DNA from: Phaeovulum vinaykumarii
GTDB taxonomy: Bacteria; Pseudomonadota; Alphaproteobacteria; Rhodobacterales; Rhodobacteraceae
NCBI RefSeq assembly: GCF_900156695.1
Contig: NZ_FTOM01000005.1
Coordinates: forward strand, 1 to 64,000
Length of the DNA: 64,000 nucleotides
Direction of reading: 5' to 3'
Position 1 is the first letter of the stretch. Each line of letters opens with the position of its first letter. This document shows positions 1 through 8,412 of this stretch, one piece after another. The position numbers and the translations under genes were made by a program. The notes under the pieces were generated by a model. The model had not been told where the DNA came from. It did no database searches and saw only the letters and a program-made list of their open reading frames with translations.

Positions 1-239
1 CCATCAACGGTCTCTACAAGGCCGAGATCATCCATCGCCGCGGCCCTTGGCGCAGCTTCGAGGCCGTCGAATACGCGACGCTCGAATGGGGCGACTGGTT
101 CAACAATCACCGCCTCCTCGAGCCTATCGGGAATATCCCGCCCGCAGAGGCAGAGGCCAACTTCTACGCAGATCTGGAAACTGAGGACATGGCCGCGTAA
201 CTAACGAAAATCAGCCTCCGGAAAAACCGGCGCGGTTCA
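1..239 (+). mobile_element. Right end of an IS3-family insertion sequence
   Basis: The window opens inside an IS3-family element. Its transposase reading frame ends at 200, and the terminal inverted repeat is read on the minus strand from 239 inward, beginning TGAACCGCGCCGG, the TG-start form typical of IS3/IS51-type elements. The sequence beyond 239 belongs to a different (IS5-family) element, so the IS3 copy was inserted into it. The left end lies outside the window, so completeness cannot be judged. Confidence 0.7.
3..200 (+). CDS. IS3-family transposase OrfB, C-terminal part (cut by window edge)
   Basis: The last 65 codons of a DDE integrase-type transposase. The stretch WGDWFNNHR near residues 30-38 of the visible part, followed by LLEPIGNIPPAEAE, is the characteristic C-terminal end of IS3-family OrfB proteins, after the catalytic Glu region. 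The frame is open from the window edge to a TAA at 198-200. It catalyses cut-and-copy transposition of its own element. Only the C-terminus is visible, so intactness cannot be assessed. Confidence 0.8.
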   Translation: MNGLYKAEIIHRRGPWRSFEAVEYATLEWGDWFNNHRLLEPIGNIPPAEAEANFYADLETEDMAA

Positions 240-311
240 CCGGCGCTTGAGCGCTTCGTTATAGGCCGGCCAGTTCCTGGTCCTGTAGGCAGGAGGTGTA
301 GCTCTGCTCAT
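237..311 (-). pseudogene. IS5-family transposase, N-terminal 24 codons only
   Basis: Read leftward from ATG at 309-311, the peptide starts MSRATPPAYRTRNWPAYNEA, which is the conserved N-terminus of IS5-family (IS903/IS1031-like) transposases. The frame ends after 24 codons, exactly where the IS3 terminal repeat begins. The gene was therefore interrupted by the IS3 insertion and only its beginning remains here. Confidence 0.75.
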
Positions 312-374
312 GACGCCCAGCTACCACGCTGGGTTCACAAGATGAATCCCTCACAGGATTTGTGCAACAGAGCC
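240..374 (-). mobile_element. IS5-family insertion sequence remnant, start of element with terminal repeat
   Basis: The minus strand from 374 begins GGCTCTGTTGCACAAATCC, closely resembling the IS903/IS5-family terminal inverted repeat, and is followed 63 nt later by the transposase start. The rest of the element is missing or lies to the left of the IS3 copy. From 375 to 546 there is only GC-rich spacer between the element and the 3' end of the regulator gene; I see no gene there. Confidence 0.65.
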
Positions 375-546
375 GGCGAAGATGGAAAACAAACCGACAA
401 GACCGAAACGCGGCAGGTATTACAGAATCTTGAAAGACCAACGTACGGCGACACGGCCGGACGGGGGATGACCCAGGCCCGGGGGCAGGCGTTCGGCGCC
501 ACGGGGTGCGCCGCGCCGGACCTGTCGCCGGGCCTGTCGCCGCGCC

Positions 547-1932
547 TCAGGAGCTGCCCGAATAGGGGGCGAAGCGCGCCTCCTCGGGGCGCAGCGCCAG
601 CGGCTTGCCCAGCATCGGAAAGGCCCGCTGCGGGCAATCGGGACGGTCGCACAGCTTGCAGCCCGGTCCGATCCGGGTGGCCAGATCGGGCGCCTTCAGG
701 TTCAGCCCGCGCGCATAGACCAGGCGCTCGGCATGGGCCAGATCGCAGCCCAGCGCCACGGCGAAACGTTTTTCCGGCGCACCGAAGCCGCCCCCCCCCT
801 GCCGCACCTGCCGCGCGATCCACAGATAGGACCGACCGTCGGGCATCTGCGCCACCTGGCGCAGCACTTCGCCGGGGCGCGAGAACGCCGCGTAGATGTT
901 CCACAAGGGGCAAGACCCCCCGATCCGCGAGAAGTGGAAATCGGTCGCGGATTGGCGCTTGGAGATGTTGCCGGCGCGGTCGACGCGGATGAAGAAGAAC
1001 GGCACCCCGCGCGCCTCGGGGCGCTGCAAGGTGGACAGCCGGTGGCAGGTCGTCTCGAAGCCCACGCCGAACCGGCGGGCCAGAAGGTCGATGTCATAGG
1101 CCAGGCTCTCGGCCGCCTCCAGAAAGGCGCCATAGGGCATCAGCAGCGCGCCGGCATAGTAATTCGCAAGCCCCACCCGCAGAAGACGCTGGGCCTCGGG
1201 GTCAAGACCCGAGGCCGCGCACAGATCCCCGAGAACCGCGCCCTGTTCCAGGAAGGCAAGCTGGGTGGCGATCTGGAAGGCCTGCTGGCCGGGCGACAGA
1301 TGCGCGCCCAGATAGAGCACGCCCGCCGCCGCATCGAAGCGCCGCAAGGCGCCGTCGGTCGTCTGCGCCAGCCGGATGCCGTGCGCGCGCTGAAGCCGCG
1401 CGCCCAGCGCCGGCGCCATCCGCCCCACGGGCAGATCCGCGGCCACCGCCTCGGCGGCCCCATCCAGCGCGGGGACATGATTGCGGCGGTCGTAGAACCA
1501 GTCCCGCACCGCCTCGAAACTGGCCGGCGGGGTCGCGGGGGCGGGCGTGCTCAGCCGGCCGGCCAGCGCATCGGCGCGTTCGGACAGATCCCGCAGCCGC
1601 GCCTGCATGGCCACGATCGTGCGCGCCACCTCGGGCATGTTGGCGGCCAGGTCGCGCAGCTCGGCATGGCTGACCGCGGCGCCCTGATCGGCCAGCGCGC
1701 CGCGCAATTCGGCGATCAGCCGCGGCTCGTCGGCATCCGAGAACAGCTGCACGTCAAGGCCAAAGGCGGCGTTGAGTTTCAGCAGCACCGGCACGGTCAG
1801 GGGGCGCTGGTTGTTCTCGATCTGGTTGAGATAGCTTGCCGAGATCCCGAGACTGCGGGCCAGCGACGCCTGGGTGATCCCGCGCTCCTCGCGCAGACGC
1901 CGCAGCCTGAGGCCCATGAATGTCTTTGCCAT
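547..1932 (-). CDS. ScfR-family (short-chain fatty acyl-CoA responsive) XRE regulator, probable methylcitrate-cycle regulator
   Basis: 461 aa. The N-terminal 60 residues form a Cro/CI helix-turn-helix (GITQASLARSLGISASYLNQIE). A long middle part resembles the IrrE/ImmA-like (DUF955) domain without an obvious HExxH. The C-terminus carries a cysteine cluster, CKLCDRPDCPQR, typical of the ScfR group that includes RamB, PccR and MccR. These proteins sense short-chain acyl-CoAs and control propionate or glyoxylate-type pathways. The gene is divergent from the methylcitrate-cycle operon, and operator-like repeats touch its start codon, suggesting autoregulation as well as control of prp genes. The subgroup (MccR rather than PccR) is inferred from the neighbours. 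Confidence 0.85.
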   Translation of the reverse strand: MAKTFMGLRLRRLREERGITQASLARSLGISASYLNQIENNQRPLTVPVLLKLNAAFGLDVQLFSDADEPRLIAELRGALADQGAAVSHAELRDLAANMPEVARTIVAMQARLRDLSERADALAGRLSTPAPATPPASFEAVRDWFYDRRNHVPALDGAAEAVAADLPVGRMAPALGARLQRAHGIRLAQTTDGALRRFDAAAGVLYLGAHLSPGQQAFQIATQLAFLEQGAVLGDLCAASGLDPEAQRLLRVGLANYYAGALLMPYGAFLEAAESLAYDIDLLARRFGVGFETTCHRLSTLQRPEARGVPFFFIRVDRAGNISKRQSATDFHFSRIGGSCPLWNIYAAFSRPGEVLRQVAQMPDGRSYLWIARQVRQGGGGFGAPEKRFAVALGCDLAHAERLVYARGLNLKAPDLATRIGPGCKLCDRPDCPQRAFPMLGKPLALRPEEARFAPYSGSS

Positions 1933-1933
1933 C

Positions 1934-2040
1934 TTCGCAACCTTCGCAATTCACTGCGCCGCCCTTCGCAAAACAACGCCTTTTCAATACTTTATCAGAC
2001 AAGAAAAAGAACCGATAGCTGCCTTTGCCAATTTTGCAAA
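1934..2040. promoter_or_regulatory. Divergent promoter with probable ScfR operators
   Basis: The 116-bp gap holds two pairs of direct repeats, each with a 9-bp period: TTCGCAA at 1934-1940 and 1943-1949, and TTTGCCAA at 2024-2031 followed by TTTTGCAAA at 2032-2040. A single TTCGCAAAA lies at 1965-1973. The first pair abuts the regulator ATG (1932). The second overlaps the AAAGG ribosome site of the thioesterase gene (ATG 2049). RamB/PccR-type regulators are known to bind TTTGCAAA-like motifs, so these are the likely operators. The AT-richer stretch 1978-2015 would hold the promoters. Confidence 0.6.
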
Positions 2041-2048
2041 GGTCGCCC

Positions 2049-2459
2049 ATGTCTCCCCCTGCGCTTCCCCGATCCGGTGCCGTGACATCACCGCCCGCCG
2101 TTCTTGTCGAGATGATCTTCCCCGAACAGGCGAACCACTATGGCACGCTCTTCGGCGGGGCCGCGCTGGCGCTGATGGCGCGTGCCGCCTTCGTGACCGC
2201 AAGTCGGCGTTGCCGGGGGCCGGTGGTGATGGCGCGCTCGGAACGGGTGGATTTCACCACGCCGATCCGGATCGGGGAAATGCTGGAGCTGCGCGCCGAG
2301 ATCCTGCGCGAAGGGCGCAGTTCGCTCACCGTGGGGGTCGAGGGCATCGCCCAGCCGATCGGCCCTGAAGCCCCCCGCCCCGCCCTGCAAGGACAGTTCG
2401 AGATGGTCGCCGTGGACGCCCATGGCCGGCCCCGCCCGCTTGATCAGACATCTGCTTGA
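2049..2459 (+). CDS. Acyl-CoA thioesterase (hotdog fold, YciA-like)
   Basis: 136 aa. The segment [12 protein letters not shown] (about residues 28-39) is the hotdog-fold signature of YciA/BFIT-type acyl-CoA thioesterases, followed by the V-DF-TPI-GE strand pattern of the family. The start at 2049 follows AAAGG at 2038-2042; an upstream in-frame ATG at 2025 lies inside the operator repeats and is less likely. It is the first gene of the methylcitrate operon, 19 bp before prpD. A role in hydrolysing excess propionyl-CoA or methylcitrate-pathway CoA esters is inference from position; the substrate cannot be read from sequence. Confidence 0.8.
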   Translation: MSPPALPRSGAVTSPPAVLVEMIFPEQANHYGTLFGGAALALMARAAFVTASRRCRGPVVMARSERVDFTTPIRIGEMLELRAEILREGRSSLTVGVEGIAQPIGPEAPRPALQGQFEMVAVDAHGRPRPLDQTSA

Positions 2460-2478
2460 ACCGACGAGGAAAGACCCG

Positions 2479-3990
2479 ATGAAGACCCATGTTCTGCGCA
2501 GCTATCGTTCGGCCGAGGCCCTGCCGCGCCCCGAGCAGCTGGCCTGGAAAATCGCCGAAGTGGCCGCCGATCCGGTGGCGGTGCGGCCCGATGTCTCGGA
2601 GATGATCATCAACCGGATCATCGACAATGCCGCGGTGGCGGCGGCAGCGGTCGCGCGGCATCCCGTGGCCTCGGCCCGCGCGCAGGCCATCTGCCACCCG
2701 ATGCGCCGCGGCGCGACGATCTTCGGGCTGCCGCACACCACGCGCGTCTCGCCCGAATGGGCGGCCTGGGCCAATGGCACGGCCGTGCGCGAGCTGGATT
2801 TCCACGACACCTTCCTGGCCGCCGATTACAGCCACCCCGGCGACAACATCCCCCCGATCCTGGCGGTGGCGCAGCATTGCGGGCGTTCGGGGGCGGATCT
2901 GATCCGCGCGATCGCCACCGGCTACGAGATCCAGGTCGAGCTGGTGCGCGGCATCTGCCTGCACGAACACAAGATCGACCATATCGCGCATCTGGGCCCG
3001 TCGGCGGCGGCGGGGATCGGCACGCTTCTGAACCTGCCCGTGGAGACGATCTATCAGGCCATTCAGCAGGCGCTGCATGTAACCACCACCACCCGCCAGA
3101 GCCGCAAGGGCGAAATCTCGAGCTGGAAGGCCTTTGCCCCCGCCTTTGCCGGCAAGATGGCCATCGAGGCCGTGGACCGGGCCCTGCGCGGCGAGGGCGC
3201 CCCCAGCCCCGCCTGGGAAGGCGAGGACGGGTTCATTGCCTGGATGCTTTCGGGGCCCGAGGCGCGCTATCAGGTGCGGCTGCCCGAACCGGGCGAGGCC
3301 AAGCGCGCGATCCTCGACACCTACACCAAGGAATATTCGGCCGAATACCAGAGCCAGGCGCTGATCGACCTGGCCCGCCGGCTGGGCCCGAAGATCGGCG
3401 ATCTGCGGCAGGTCGAACGCATCGTCATCCATACCTCGCATCACACCCACCACGTGATCGGCACCGGCGCGAACGATCCGCAGAAGATGGACCCCGAGGC
3501 CAGCCGCGAGACGCTGGATCATTCCATCATGTATATCTTTGCGGTGGCGCTCGAGGATGGCGGCTGGCACCACGAGAAGAGCTATGCCCCCGCCCGCGCG
3601 CGCCGGCCCGCGACGGTGGCGCTGTGGCACAAGATCTCGACCGTGGAAGACCCCGAATGGACGCGCCGCTATCACGCGCGCGATCCCGACGAAAAGGCCT
3701 TCGGCGGCCGGGTCGTGGTGACGCTGAAGGACGGGCGCGTGATCACGGACGAACTGGCGCTGGCGGATGCGCATCCCGACGGGGCCCGCCCCTTCGCGCG
3801 CGCCAATTACGTGCGCAAGTTCCTGACGCTGTCCGACGGCATCCTGACCCCGACCGAACAGTCGCGCTTTCTCGACGCCGCCGAGAACCTTGCCGATATC
3901 CCCGCCGACGGGCTCGGCATCCTGAACTTTGCCGTCGCGGCCGACAAGCTTGGCACGCCCAGCCTGCGCGGCATCTTCGACTGGGACTGA
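2479..3990 (+). CDS. prpD: 2-methylcitrate dehydratase PrpD
   Basis: 503 aa, the usual length for PrpD (MmgE/PrpD family). It dehydrates 2-methylcitrate in the methylcitrate cycle, which converts propionyl-CoA plus oxaloacetate to pyruvate plus succinate. Family features include the [20 protein letters not shown] stretch about residue 110 and the basic [18 protein letters not shown] segment near residue 210. The start at 2479 ([11 protein letters not shown]) follows GAGGAAA; an upstream ATG at 2422 overlaps the thioesterase gene. It lies 6 bp before the prpC ribosome site, so the two are surely co-transcribed. Confidence 0.95.
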   Translation: MKTHVLRSYRSAEALPRPEQLAWKIAEVAADPVAVRPDVSEMIINRIIDNAAVAAAAVARHPVASARAQAICHPMRRGATIFGLPHTTRVSPEWAAWANGTAVRELDFHDTFLAADYSHPGDNIPPILAVAQHCGRSGADLIRAIATGYEIQVELVRGICLHEHKIDHIAHLGPSAAAGIGTLLNLPVETIYQAIQQALHVTTTTRQSRKGEISSWKAFAPAFAGKMAIEAVDRALRGEGAPSPAWEGEDGFIAWMLSGPEARYQVRLPEPGEAKRAILDTYTKEYSAEYQSQALIDLARRLGPKIGDLRQVERIVIHTSHHTHHVIGTGANDPQKMDPEASRETLDHSIMYIFAVALEDGGWHHEKSYAPARARRPATVALWHKISTVEDPEWTRRYHARDPDEKAFGGRVVVTLKDGRVITDELALADAHPDGARPFARANYVRKFLTLSDGILTPTEQSRFLDAAENLADIPADGLGILNFAVAADKLGTPSLRGIFDWD

Positions 3991-4002
3991 GGAGAAATGC
4001 AC

Positions 4003-5190
4003 ATGTCCGGTTCGATCCTGAAACCGAAGAAATCCGTGGCGCTCTCGGGCGTCGTTGCCGGCAACACCGCGCTGTGCAGTGTCGGCCAATCCGGCAATGA
4101 CCTGAATTACCGCGGGTTCGATATTCTCGATATCGCCGAGGCCTGCGATTACGAGGAGGTGGCGCATCTGCTCATCCATGGCAGCCTGCCGACGATGGCG
4201 GAACTGGCCGCCTACCGCGCCAAGCTGCGGGCGTTGCGCGGCCTGCCGCTGGCGGTGCGCCAGACGCTCGAGGCGATCCCGGCGGCCGCGCATCCGATGG
4301 ATGTGCTGCGCTCGGGCGTCTCGGCGCTGGGCTGCGTGCTGCCCGAAGCGGCCGATCACAACGCCCCCGGCGCGCGCGACATTGCCGACCGGCTGATCGC
4401 GGTGCAGGGCTCGATGCTGCTCTATTGGTATCATTTCGCGCAGAATGGCCGACGCATCGAGGTCGAGACCGACGACGACAGCATCGCGGCGCATTTCCTG
4501 CATCTGCTGCACGGGCGGCGCGCCGACGAAAGCGAGGTGCGCGCGCTGCATACCACGCTGAACCTTTACGCCGAGCACGAATTCAACGCCTCGACCTTTA
4601 CCGCGCGCACCATCGCCGGGACCGGATCGGACGTCTATTCCTGCATCGCCGGCGCCATCGGGGCCTTGCGCGGGCCCAAGCACGGCGGCGCGAACGAGCA
4701 GGCCTTCGAGATCCAGAAGCGCTATGCCACCCCCGACGAGGCCGAGGCCGACATCCGCGCCCGCGTGGCGGCGAAACAGGTCATCATCGGGTTCGGCCAC
4801 CCCGTCTACACGATCGCCGATCCGCGCAACGTGGTCATCAAGCGCGTGGCGCGGCGGCTGGCGCTGCAACAGGGCGCGGGGCGGATGTTCGACATCGCCG
4901 AGCGGATCGAACAGGTGATGCAGGACACCAAGGGGATGTTCCCCAACCTCGACTGGTATTCCGCGGTCTCCTATCATCACCTGGGCGTTCCGACGATGAT
5001 GTTCACCCCGATCTTCGTGATTGCGCGCACGGCGGGTTGGGGGGCGCATGTGGTCGAACAGCGCCTGGATGGCAAGATCATCCGCCCCTCGGCCCATTAC
5101 ACCGGCCCCGATGCGCGGGCCTTCCAGCCCATCGAAGCGCGCGGCGGCCTGCTGCCGGCGCCCCTTCAGCCATCTCTTCAGGCGGAGTGA
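4003..5190 (+). CDS. prpC: 2-methylcitrate synthase PrpC
   Basis: 395 aa, citrate-synthase family. It condenses propionyl-CoA with oxaloacetate. The catalytic elements are visible: [14 protein letters not shown] (active-site His), [13 protein letters not shown] (second His) and the late Asp region [14 protein letters not shown]. The N-terminus has the GLRGVxA-like [17 protein letters not shown] typical of methylcitrate synthases. GGAG at 3991-3994 is 8 nt from ATG 4003 but only 2 nt from ATG 3997, so 4003 was chosen. It lies between prpD and prpB in one operon. Confidence 0.93.
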   Translation: MSGSILKPKKSVALSGVVAGNTALCSVGQSGNDLNYRGFDILDIAEACDYEEVAHLLIHGSLPTMAELAAYRAKLRALRGLPLAVRQTLEAIPAAAHPMDVLRSGVSALGCVLPEAADHNAPGARDIADRLIAVQGSMLLYWYHFAQNGRRIEVETDDDSIAAHFLHLLHGRRADESEVRALHTTLNLYAEHEFNASTFTARTIAGTGSDVYSCIAGAIGALRGPKHGGANEQAFEIQKRYATPDEAEADIRARVAAKQVIIGFGHPVYTIADPRNVVIKRVARRLALQQGAGRMFDIAERIEQVMQDTKGMFPNLDWYSAVSYHHLGVPTMMFTPIFVIARTAGWGAHVVEQRLDGKIIRPSAHYTGPDARAFQPIEARGGLLPAPLQPSLQAE

Positions 5191-5193
5191 GAC

Positions 5194-6105
5194 ATGCCCT
5201 ATCTGATCGGTTCCGAACATCCCGCGGCCCCGGCCGGCGCCCGGTTTCGCGCCGCCCTCGCCCGCCCCGGCATCCTGCGCCTTCCCGGCGCCCATAACGG
5301 CATGGCCGCGCTTCAGGCGCGCGCGGCGGGCTTCGAGGCGCTCTATCTCTCGGGCGCGGCGATGACGGCGCAGATGGGCCTGCCCGATCTGGGCATTCTC
5401 ACCGTGGACGAGGTCGCCTTCTTCATCCGCCAGATCACCCGCGCCTGCGGGCTGCCGCTTCTGGTCGATGGCGACACCGGCTATGGCGAGGCGCTCAACG
5501 TCATGCATATGGTGCGGGTGTTCGAGGAGGCCGGCGCCGCGGCGGTCCATCTCGAAGACCAGCTTCTGCCCAAGAAATGCGGGCATCTGAACGACAAGAA
5601 GCTGGCCCTGCCCGCCGAGATGGCCGCCAAGGTCGCCGCCGCGGTGCGCGCGCGGCGGCATCTGGTGGTGATCGCGCGCACCGATGCGGCCGCGGCCGAA
5701 GGGCTCGAGGGGGCGGTGGCGCGCGCCCGGCTCTATGTCGAGGCCGGCGCGGATGCGATCTTCCCCGAGGCGCTGACCTCTGTCGAGATGTTCCGCGAGA
5801 TGCGCGCCCGGCTGCCCGGCGTGCCGCTGCTGGCCAACATGACCGAATTCGGCCGCACCCCGCAACTGACGGCGGACGAGTTCGAAGCCCTGGGCTATGA
5901 GATGGTGATCTGGCCGGTGTCGTCGCTGCGGGTGGCCAACAAGGCGCAGGAGCGGCTTTATGCGGCGCTGGCGCGCGACGGGGCCACCACCGCGATGCTG
6001 CCCGAGATGCAGAGCCGCGCCGAGCTTTATGCAACGATCGGGCTGGCCGATTTCGAGGCGCTCGATACCTCGATCGCGCAGAGCGTTTTGCCGCAGCCGG
6101 ACTGA
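5194..6105 (+). CDS. prpB: 2-methylisocitrate lyase PrpB
   Basis: 303 aa, isocitrate-lyase/PEP-mutase superfamily. It cleaves 2-methylisocitrate to pyruvate and succinate, the last step of the methylcitrate cycle. The catalytic loop is KKCGHLNDKKL, the KxCGH motif of methylisocitrate lyases with a conservative first Lys. The metal-binding VDGDTGYGEALNV and the EDQ segment precede it. It begins 3 nt after the prpC stop, indicating translational coupling. A strong hairpin follows at 6142-6166, closing the operon. Confidence 0.95.
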   Translation: MPYLIGSEHPAAPAGARFRAALARPGILRLPGAHNGMAALQARAAGFEALYLSGAAMTAQMGLPDLGILTVDEVAFFIRQITRACGLPLLVDGDTGYGEALNVMHMVRVFEEAGAAAVHLEDQLLPKKCGHLNDKKLALPAEMAAKVAAAVRARRHLVVIARTDAAAAEGLEGAVARARLYVEAGADAIFPEALTSVEMFREMRARLPGVPLLANMTEFGRTPQLTADEFEALGYEMVIWPVSSLRVANKAQERLYAALARDGATTAMLPEMQSRAELYATIGLADFEALDTSIAQSVLPQPD

Positions 6106-6141
6106 GCCCGAGACCTGCGGCGAAAAGGGCCCACCGCCTGC

Positions 6142-6166
6142 GGGGCGCGCCGGACGGGCGCGCCCC
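6142..6166. terminator. Hairpin between convergent prpB and ABC-transporter operons
   Basis: GGGGCGCGCC (6142-6151) pairs with GGCGCGCCCC (6157-6166) around a GGAC-type loop, followed by CTTCGCGTTTG on the plus strand. It lies between the two convergent transcription units and probably ends the prp message; there is no long T-run, so strength is uncertain. Confidence 0.5.
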
Positions 6167-6217
6167 CTTCGCGTTTGGGCCCCTTGCGTGTCCCCTTGCG
6201 TGCGGCGGGGCATGCGC

Positions 6218-7639
6218 CTAACCGGCCGCACGCGCCGGATCGACGGCCTCAACATCGGGCGCAAGATGAAGCTGCCGATCGGTCGTCCGGGCGATCAGAT
6301 CGGGGTTGTGACTGACCAGAAGGACCGCGATCCCCCGCGTCCGGGCAAGCTCTGTCAGCAGCCCGATCACCGCGCGCTGGGTCAAGGGATCCAGACGCGA
6401 GCTGGGCTCGTCGGCAAACAGCAGCACCGGATCGAGCAGCAGCGCACGGGCAATGGCAAGGCGCTGCAACTCGCCCCCCGAAACCGCATCCGGCAAGCGC
6501 TCCAGAAGCGCCGGGTCCAGATGCAGGCGCGCCATCAGCGGGGCCAGACGGGTTTCGTCGACGCCATGCAGGGCCATCAGATCGCGCAGCCCGCGCCCCA
6601 GGGTCTGATGCGGCGCAAAGGCGGCGGGCGGGTCTTGCCAGAGCTTCTGGAACCGGATCGGCGCAAGCCCCGCGCCGCGCGTGATCTGCCCCGCAACCGG
6701 CGCGATCAGCCCCAGAAGCGCATCCCCCAGCGAGGATTTGCCCACGCCCGAGGGCCCGCACAGCCCCACCACCTCGCCCGCGTGCAGCGTGATGTCGACC
6801 CCCGAGAACAGCAGCCTGCCGCCGCGGGCAACCGCCAGCCCCGTCCCGCTCAGAACCGGCGCGCCCGGCGTCGGCGGGGGGGGCGCGGGCCAGTGGCGCG
6901 GCTCGGCGGCCACAAGTGCGGCGGTGTAGCTGTCCTGCGGCCGGTGCAGAACCTGCGCGGCGGGGCCGCGTTCGACGACCTTACCCTCGCGCAGGACGAT
7001 GACCTCGCCGCCCAGCATCTCGGCCAGCTCCAGATCATGGGTGATCGTCACAAGGGCGCCGCCGGTCTCGGTGACGATGCGCAGGCGGCGGGCCACCTCG
7101 TCGCGACGGGCCAGGTCCAGCCCCTTGCTGGGCTCGTCTGCGACCACGATCCGCGCGCCCCCGGCCCGTGCCGCGGCAATGGCCAGACGCTGCGCCATGC
7201 CGCCGGACAATTCGAACGGATAGCGGTCAGCCGCCGCGGTCAGCTCCAGCGCCTCCAGATCCGCCTGCGTCGCCCGGCGGGGGGTGTCGCTCTGCGCGAC
7301 CAGACGATGCACCTCCTCGACCTGGCCCCCGGCCCGCATCAGCGGGTCAAGCGCGCGCCAGGGCTCCTGCGGCAGGACCGAGATCGCACGCCCCCACAGC
7401 CCCGCCAGCGCCTGCGGGGCGTCAACGGGAACCTGCCGGCCCAGAACGGCAAGCGTGCCGCGGGCGCGCAGCCCCGCCGGCAAGGTGCCCAGAAGCGCCT
7501 GGGCAAACAGGCTCTTGCCCGATCCGGTCTCGCCGATCAGCGTGACCGACTGGCCGGCCGCCAACGCCAGCGAGATCGGCGCGACCATCTCCGCCGTCGG
7601 GCCGTCAACGGCCAGTTCCTTTACTGAAAGCAGGGTCAT
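6218..7639 (-). CDS. ABC transporter ATP-binding protein with two fused ATPase domains (DppD-DppF/NikD-NikE type)
   Basis: 473 aa with two complete ATPase halves. The first has Walker A GETGSGKS, signature LSGGMAQR and Walker B IVVADEPSKG. The second has Walker A GPSGVGKS, signature VSGGELQR and Walker B LLFADEPSSR. In most dipeptide/nickel systems these are two separate proteins. It would energise the two permeases encoded just upstream. Its start overlaps the stop of the preceding permease gene by 4 nt (ATGA). It is the last gene of an operon that starts at a cobalamin riboswitch, so cobalt or a corrinoid precursor is the inferred substrate. Confidence 0.88.
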   Translation of the reverse strand: MTLLSVKELAVDGPTAEMVAPISLALAAGQSVTLIGETGSGKSLFAQALLGTLPAGLRARGTLAVLGRQVPVDAPQALAGLWGRAISVLPQEPWRALDPLMRAGGQVEEVHRLVAQSDTPRRATQADLEALELTAAADRYPFELSGGMAQRLAIAAARAGGARIVVADEPSKGLDLARRDEVARRLRIVTETGGALVTITHDLELAEMLGGEVIVLREGKVVERGPAAQVLHRPQDSYTAALVAAEPRHWPAPPPPTPGAPVLSGTGLAVARGGRLLFSGVDITLHAGEVVGLCGPSGVGKSSLGDALLGLIAPVAGQITRGAGLAPIRFQKLWQDPPAAFAPHQTLGRGLRDLMALHGVDETRLAPLMARLHLDPALLERLPDAVSGGELQRLAIARALLLDPVLLFADEPSSRLDPLTQRAVIGLLTELARTRGIAVLLVSHNPDLIARTTDRQLHLAPDVEAVDPARAAG

Positions 7640-8412
7640 GCGCGCGTCTCTCCCGCGACAAGTGTCAGCGCCAGCAGCGTGATCAGCGTGGCGGCGACAG
7701 GTTGGGCCAGCGCCCAGGGCGCTTCGCGCCAATAGGGCAGCAATTCGACCATCATCAGTCCCAGCTCGGGCGTGGGTGCCCGCATGCCCACCGACACGAA
7801 GCCCAGCGCGGCAATCCCCATCACCACCGCAGCAAAGGTCAGCGCGAAGGTCGCGCGCAGCACCGGCGCCAGTTCCGGCCACAGATGCACGCGGAAGATG
7901 TAAAGCGGGCCAAAGCCCAAAAGGCGCGCGGCCGCAACCGCGGGCGCGGCAAGCCGGGCGCGGATCGTGGCGCGGGTCAGGCGGAAGATCTCGATCCACA
8001 GCGTGGCCGACAGCCCCGCCCAGAAGGCCAGCGGCTGATTGGGCAGGATGATCCCGGCGATCAGCACGACCAGCAGCGCCGGCAGCGCCACGACGCTGTC
8101 GGCCAGAAGCGTCAGCCCCCGGTCGATCCAGCCGCCGCGCCAGCTGGCCAGCGTGCCCAGCGCCACGCCGATGATCGCCGTCGTGACCAGCGTCGCCGCG
8201 GCCAGCCCCAGCGACAGCCGCAGCGCCGAGGCCAGACGCGCGGTCATCGACCGGCCCAGGTGATCGTGGCCCAGCCAATTCTCCGCCGAGGGCGGCGCAA
8301 GCGACTGCATCAGGCTCTGCGCCACCGGATCGGCCGGATGGAGAAGCGGCACCCCGAACGCGAAGGCCAGCACCGCGATCAGGAGGGCCGCACCAACATG
8401 AGACGCGGTCAT
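7636..8412 (-). CDS. ABC transporter permease (DppC/NikC-like)
   Basis: 258 aa with about six hydrophobic segments and the BPD_transp_1 inner-membrane component pattern. The N-terminus carries NWLGHDHLGRS, the NxxGTDxxGRD-like motif of DppC/OppC/NikC permeases. It forms the membrane channel with the next permease. Overlaps by 4 nt at both ends (ATGA) imply tight translational coupling within the operon. Substrate specificity cannot be read from the permease; the riboswitch context suggests cobalt or a corrinoid precursor. Confidence 0.87.
   Translation of the reverse strand: MTASHVGAALLIAVLAFAFGVPLLHPADPVAQSLMQSLAPPSAENWLGHDHLGRSMTARLASALRLSLGLAAATLVTTAIIGVALGTLASWRGGWIDRGLTLLADSVVALPALLVVLIAGIILPNQPLAFWAGLSATLWIEIFRLTRATIRARLAAPAVAAARLLGFGPLYIFRVHLWPELAPVLRATFALTFAAVVMGIAALGFVSVGMRAPTPELGLMMVELLPYWREAPWALAQPVAATLITLLALTLVAGETRA

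Noticed and set aside
2326-6264. A very long open frame on the minus strand across the prpDCB genes
   Set aside because: It is antisense to three certain enzymes, has Arg/Gly/His-rich composition and no domains; a shadow of third-position GC bias.
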